64,000 bases of DNA, from assembly GCF_030867145.1 (NCBI RefSeq), contig NC_134440.1, positions 5,580,001-5,644,000 of the forward strand, read 5' to 3'. Position numbers and translations under genes: made by a program. Position 1 is the first letter of the stretch, and the number at the start of each line of letters is the position of its first letter. The DNA is from Opisthocomus hoazin. Lineage: Eukaryota > Chordata > Aves > Opisthocomiformes > Opisthocomidae. A model generated the notes under the pieces. It was given only the letters and a program-made list of their open reading frames with translations, made no database searches and had not been told where the DNA came from. Positions 59,293-64,000 of this stretch are shown here, in pieces.

Positions 59293-62200
59293 GAAAGGAT
59301 TCTACGATGCCAGCCGGGACGGGAGATGTGGGGTTGATGAGCACATGGAATGAGCTGTCCGGAGGCGAGAGGTGCTTCTGGACTTTCTGTGTGTGAATCA
59401 AACCGTCACACTGGATTCGCCCACAATGCACACGCGGTCCCCTTGCCCTGTGACAGCCCCTGGTGACAGCCCGGCTCAGGCAGGGCACAGGAACGAGCCC
59501 GGCTGCACAGCTCCACAGCTCCCAGCCTCCGGGGACGAGTGCCCTGGGGATGCCTGAGATCCTGCTCAAAAAAAGGGTGCATTCAGGTAAACTGAAACTT
59601 TGTGGTTTACGTTGCGCAAAGCTGAAAATCCCAGGAGTGCTTCACATACCCCAGAAGATTCTTCTTAAATTACACTTTAGCAGTTAAAAACTACTGCTCT
59701 TCATGTGCAAATTCTTTTATTTTTCAGCTGCATCGCTTCATCTCATCCCAAAGGTTTCTTCTCTCTGGCAACGTCTTGGTTTGCAGAAGAGAAAGAAACA
59801 GTATGGAGCAGCCCGGAGATGACGGTCCTTCCCAGCCTGGGCACACAGACATATAATGCACCCCTACAATTTGTCCTGGCCACGCAGGGCTTGGACAGGG
59901 TTGGGGACAGTGAGGGACTGAGGTGACAAACACCCCAGGTCCAAGCTCCTGTCCCCGGCCCCAGCTGCAGTGATGCTCTAACATGGCAAACTTGGGAGAA
60001 GTTATTTCTAATAATAAATAAATCCAGGTCAGCTCTACAGAGAGCCATGTCAAGGAATTTAAATGCCCCAAGAAACAACTTTTAATTTAAGGCAAATGTG
60101 GGACTCTGCACGCTTGCAGTGCTGCTGTCCCCCAGCCTAGCCACGACCAGAGGGGTTGTTCTCGCTGCCCCGCGGTGGCCCTGTCTGGGGGGGACCGAAC
60201 CCCGCGGTGGCCCTGTCTGGGGGGGACCGAACCCCGCGGTGGGAAGGGCCGTGGCAGCACCCACAGCCGGTGCTTGTGCACCTCAGGGCCCCCCGCTTCA
60301 TCTCTTCCACTCATCAGCTGTCTCCTGACGGGACAAACACTTCCCAGCCTCATTCATCCCTGTTTCCTCACTCCGGGGCCAGTGGGACTGACTTAGGTAT
60401 CCCCATCGCTCCCCTGGCTCCTTGCAGGCGGGTGACAGCAGTCGCCTCGGGGATGACCACAGAAAGGCGCTTGAGTTTACAAAATGAAATGGAAAGTATC
60501 ATCCCTCCTTCTTGTGGGCTTGGTTAGAAACAAGACAATTCCTGCTGCTCTTTGCCCTGACATCATTAGTCTTCAGAGTTAACAGCCACCTCATGGGTAC
60601 AGACAGCCCCTACCCCTCCGTGCTCTTGTTGCAGCCTCTCTGCAAACACCGGCGGATGCTGTAGCACCGGGCTGCGAGCGGAGCGAAGCTTTCTGCTGTG
60701 GGGAACTGGCAATAGGCGCAGGCAGACATCGCCGCAAAGCTCGGCGTAACGATTTCTTTCCATCGTACAGAAATGTTTCGCTTAACCCCTCCCTTTCTCC
60801 AGCTCCCCAGAAGTGCCGCTGGGTTCGTGACAGGCTTAGGAAGAAACGCGATCCGTGTTTTCCGTTTGCTGTTGTGTAATTGGGAGGGGTTCAGGTCGGG
60901 GCAGGCGGCGGGTGCCGGCCGGGGTGCCGGGGTTGAGGCAGGCACTCGCGTCCCAGCTGGGACACCCCAGGCACCGCGCTGCGGCCTGGAGGGGTTTCAG
61001 CTTTCCTGGAAACCATTGCAAATGTCACAGAACCAACAAACAAAGATCCCCAAAACAGAATCATTCCAATTGGAAAACTGCAAATGAGAAATCCTGATTA
61101 TATAGATATTTGTGGAAAATCACCAGGAAGAAAACAAAGTAAAGCTCATTGACTGGCAGGAGGGGAGGCAGCCTGGACGGGGAGACTTGCTCAGGTTTGG
61201 GAGGGGATTAAAGCCTCCGTCTGCTGGGGACGGTGGGTCCCGCGCTGGGCGTGACAGATCTGACCTAGACCGGAGCGGAGCAGGAGGAACATCCACCCCC
61301 ATCCCTCCGGACAGTTTTGGGGCTGGACCTGGCCCGTGTTGGGCTCTGCCCGCTGCTCGAGGAGACCGGCGTGTTGGGCAGTTGCGGCGCTCTGGGCAAC
61401 GAGCAGCAAGGGAGGGCTGCGAGCACAGTAGCCATGTTTGGATTTAATCAACCAAAAGGAAAAAAACTATAATCTCAAAATGGGTGAAACGGCACCACAG
61501 AAGTCCCCTGGCCACCCTTGACATCTGGGGCTGCAGGGGTGGCTCTGTATATACGGGGGAGAAGAGACCCCATCTCTGCCTCCAGAAGTCCTCCAGCCGC
61601 GGCAGGGGGGATGGAGCAGCCCAGAGCAGGGAGAAAGGAGCCCAGCCCCAGCATCGGGGCTCGAGACAAGCGGGGAATACACCCAGACGCGTCTGCTTTC
61701 ATCCAGCTGCGCGTCTCCAGGACCCCTCTTGCAGGACTGGGGGCTCGAAGGCATTTTCAGGCCTCCCCCCCACACCTCCAGCGCAGAGCCGCAGGGACAC
61801 TGCTGCACAACGGCCTCCGTCTCCCCAGCTCAGGACGCTGCCGATGGCACCGGCCCCAGGAGTGTCTGAGCAGGACACGGGGCAGGCGCACGTCAGCGCG
61901 GTGGCTCGTCCCCGACGCAGCCGGGTGAGCAGAAGGCTGCTCGTGTGCCACCGGCCGCTGAGAACGCTCACAACTCGCTGCACACTGCACCTCCTCCTCG
62001 GCAGCAAAGCCGGAACGGGGGCACCCATGGACACCCCAGGGTGGCAGGCAGGGTGGCCGTGGGTCCCCTCCGGCTCCAGCCGTGCCACCCACCTCGGGGC
62101 AGCTTTGGGGCCACTCTGCTGCCGAAGCATCTCCCATGCGGGCTCCCTCGCCTGCTCTAGTCCCAGGGAGATGGGTGAGCTCTGAAACGTACCCAGACAC

Positions 62201-64000
62201 CACTAAATACCCTTGAAACACCCTTCAACATGCAGATGCAAACTGGGATGCAGGTAGCCTCCCAGTGCTCCCCATCTGATCCGCACCTCGAGCCCTGGCA
62301 GCGCTGGGGCTGGCGGCTTGTGCTCAGGATATGCTCAGCATCGGCTTCCAGCCGGCAGGTTCTTGCATGGAGGGGCTGAAGCCCCCGGCTCCTGCATGCT
62401 TGGACCTCAGGGAGCAGGTCCTTCATCCCCAGCAGCGGGCAGAGCTGCGGGCAGGCACCCTCAGACCTGGGTCCCCTCCATCCCCAGGGGTCTCTGAGGG
62501 ACCAGGCTGCCGCCGGAGCCAGGGCTAACTCGCCCTTACTCAGCCTCTCCTCTATCAGCCCTTCCCGGCTGGTTCCCGGAGGGGCTGGGCAATCCTGGAG
62601 ATGATCAAAACTCCTCAGGGTAATGCCCTGAGCAACCTAAGCAAGGCTCTGCCCTGCACAGGGGTTTGGATCTGTCACGTCCCCATGTCCCTTCTGACCT
62701 TCACCAGCCCACCGTTCCCGGAATACTCACTTCAGCAGGAAACTCTGGTGAAATGTTACCTTAGGATGAAGCATGGGCTATGGTGCATGGCTTTTTGCGC
62801 TGCTCACCAGCTGCTTTCTCTGCCGTGGGGTGTTGGGATTTCCTTCATTCCCTCCCCAGCCACCGCTGCTGCTGTCGGTCTGGACCTGCCACGCCAGTCC
62901 CACGGCGAATTGCACACCCAGGGACACCCTCAGACGTGTCTCTCCATGGGACCCGGTACCACGAATGCTCCATGGGCTGAATACACCTCATTTGTGTTGC
63001 CTTCTCTTCCTAAGCTTGGTTTCTCCTGCTCCTCCTCGGGTGCTGGCCTCTCCTAAAATTAAAAAAAAAATCAGAAAATTAAGAAGTGCTGAGATGGAGG
63101 GGCAAGAACCCTTGCAAGGGCCCAGGAGGCACGCTGAGCTGCTGGTCCTGCAGCATCTCCCGTGGCTGTGCCGCAGCTCCCTTGGTCATGGCTCCTCTCC
63201 GTGCGCTCCCACCCACGCAGAGCTTCGCCCCGTTGGAAATCAGGATGCTGCCTTGCAATGTGAGCGCTGGAGATGCTGAAGAGACCACAAAAAAGAGGCA
63301 AAGCTGGCTTTGGGAGGGGTGCAGGGGCCCCTTCAAAAGCAAGCCATGCTGGGACAGACCTGCCAGGGCACATCTGCAGAGGCTGCTCTTGGCATGGGGC
63401 GTTCAGGGAGGCAACGGCCATAGGAGATGGAGGGATTGGAGGTCTAGAGAGGAGAGGCTTAGCGCTCCCTTAATGGCTGGCTCATTCCTTCTCCTGTCTT
63501 CCTAGTGTTTGTTTTTGCAAGTATTAATATGCTGAGACTGTTTTCTTTAGTGCACGTCGGGGTCTGGAGGGTTTTGCTGGGGGTCTGAGATCTGGGTGAC
63601 CTTGCCCCATCGGGAGACCTTCCCAGGAGTGGTCTGCCCATGGGTCCCTGCAGCCCTGGCAGAGCCGCAGAGGTGCCCCTGCCACAAAGACTGCCCAGCC
63701 TGAGCCCACAGGGTGCTGCGAGATGGTGGGACTGGTGGGGTGGGCAGCAGCGATGGGTGCTGCTGCTCTTCCCTCCAAAATGAGGAGGGTTCACCTTGAC
63801 GCGCCTGGCGGCTCTGCAAAGCAGCATTGCATGACACCCTCCTGCTCTGCAGCCCACAGAAGGCAACAGCTGTCCTGCCAAAAGCCCGGTAGCTGCTGAA
63901 CAAACAATTTAATGCAAAACAGCCCCGATGGAGCAGGAGCAAACGTGCCCAAGAAAGCGTCGAAGCCATTACAGAGCCGCAGTAAAGTACACGATGTTGC
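59293..64000. other. Right flank, no recognised gene
   Basis: Unique GC-rich DNA apart from a short 32-bp tandem repeat. Human synteny predicts DUS3L and PRR22 on this side, but no part of either is recognised, so they probably lie beyond the window or are absent. Confidence 0.45.
60168..60242. repeat. 32-bp tandem repeat, 2.3 copies
   Basis: Two near-perfect 32-bp copies containing CCCCGCGGTGGCCCTGTCTG and GGGGGGACCGAA, with a third partial copy. The near identity indicates a recent duplication. Confidence 0.9.

Noticed and set aside
1-64000. tRNA, rRNA or other structured RNA genes
   Set aside because: No T-loop GGTTCRA box with a matching acceptor stem, and no rRNA-like block, was noticed on either strand by eye. 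A covariance-model search would be decisive.

Overview
The window looks like gene-poor genomic DNA from a bird. The main evidence is at least seven CR1 LINE fragments. Their tails carry the avian ATTCTATG or ATTCTGTG 3' repeats, and their frames read as the end of the CR1 reverse transcriptase. GC content rises along the window and CpG-rich islands appear in the second half, as on a microchromosome. I cannot name the species.

Two protein-coding genes can be supported. The first is an alpha-1,3-fucosyltransferase of the FUT3/5/6 group on the + strand (coding 23995-25083, one coding exon). The second is neurturin (NRTN), a GDNF-family neurotrophic factor, on the - strand. Its coding exons are 40241-40451 and 37839-38287, joined by phase-1 splice sites. 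The two genes point towards each other. The same convergent NRTN/FUT arrangement is known on human 19p13.3, where the fucosyltransferase is present as FUT6, FUT3 and FUT5. Only one copy is visible here.

Layout: 1-16.2 kb is unique DNA with simple tracts and no recognisable gene. A CR1 lies at 16.2-17.1 kb. A possible degenerate LTR lies near 19.75-20.2 kb. An AT-rich stretch (23.2-23.4 kb) leads into a duplicated CCAAT-box module (23441-23520) that is the best candidate for the FUT promoter, followed by the FUT exon. From 25.1 to 33.2 kb there is no gene, only a 32.1 kb minisatellite and an alternating purine-pyrimidine tract. At 33.2-33.45 kb an AT-rich island carries AU-rich elements on the - strand and could be a distal 3' end of NRTN. 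33.5-37.8 kb is CpG-rich. NRTN follows at 37.8-40.5 kb, and its intron holds a 36-bp minisatellite. 40.5-57.5 kb is probably the long first intron of NRTN. It holds a CArG box, a palindromic homeodomain-type site and three CR1 copies. 57.2-58.6 kb is a strong CpG island with a - strand splice donor, proposed as the NRTN 5' exon, and it runs into a GC-rich minisatellite. 58.9-64 kb holds two tail-to-tail CR1 ends and no recognised gene.

The two genes do not form a pathway. The fucosyltransferase acts in the Golgi on glycans, and neurturin is a secreted ligand of the GFRA2/RET receptor. They are neighbours by conserved synteny. I found no undescribed molecular system. The most interesting signals are regulatory: the duplicated CCAAT module, a two-codon upstream ORF in the NRTN leader, the in-frame intronic minisatellite, and the possible ARE-bearing distal 3' UTR.
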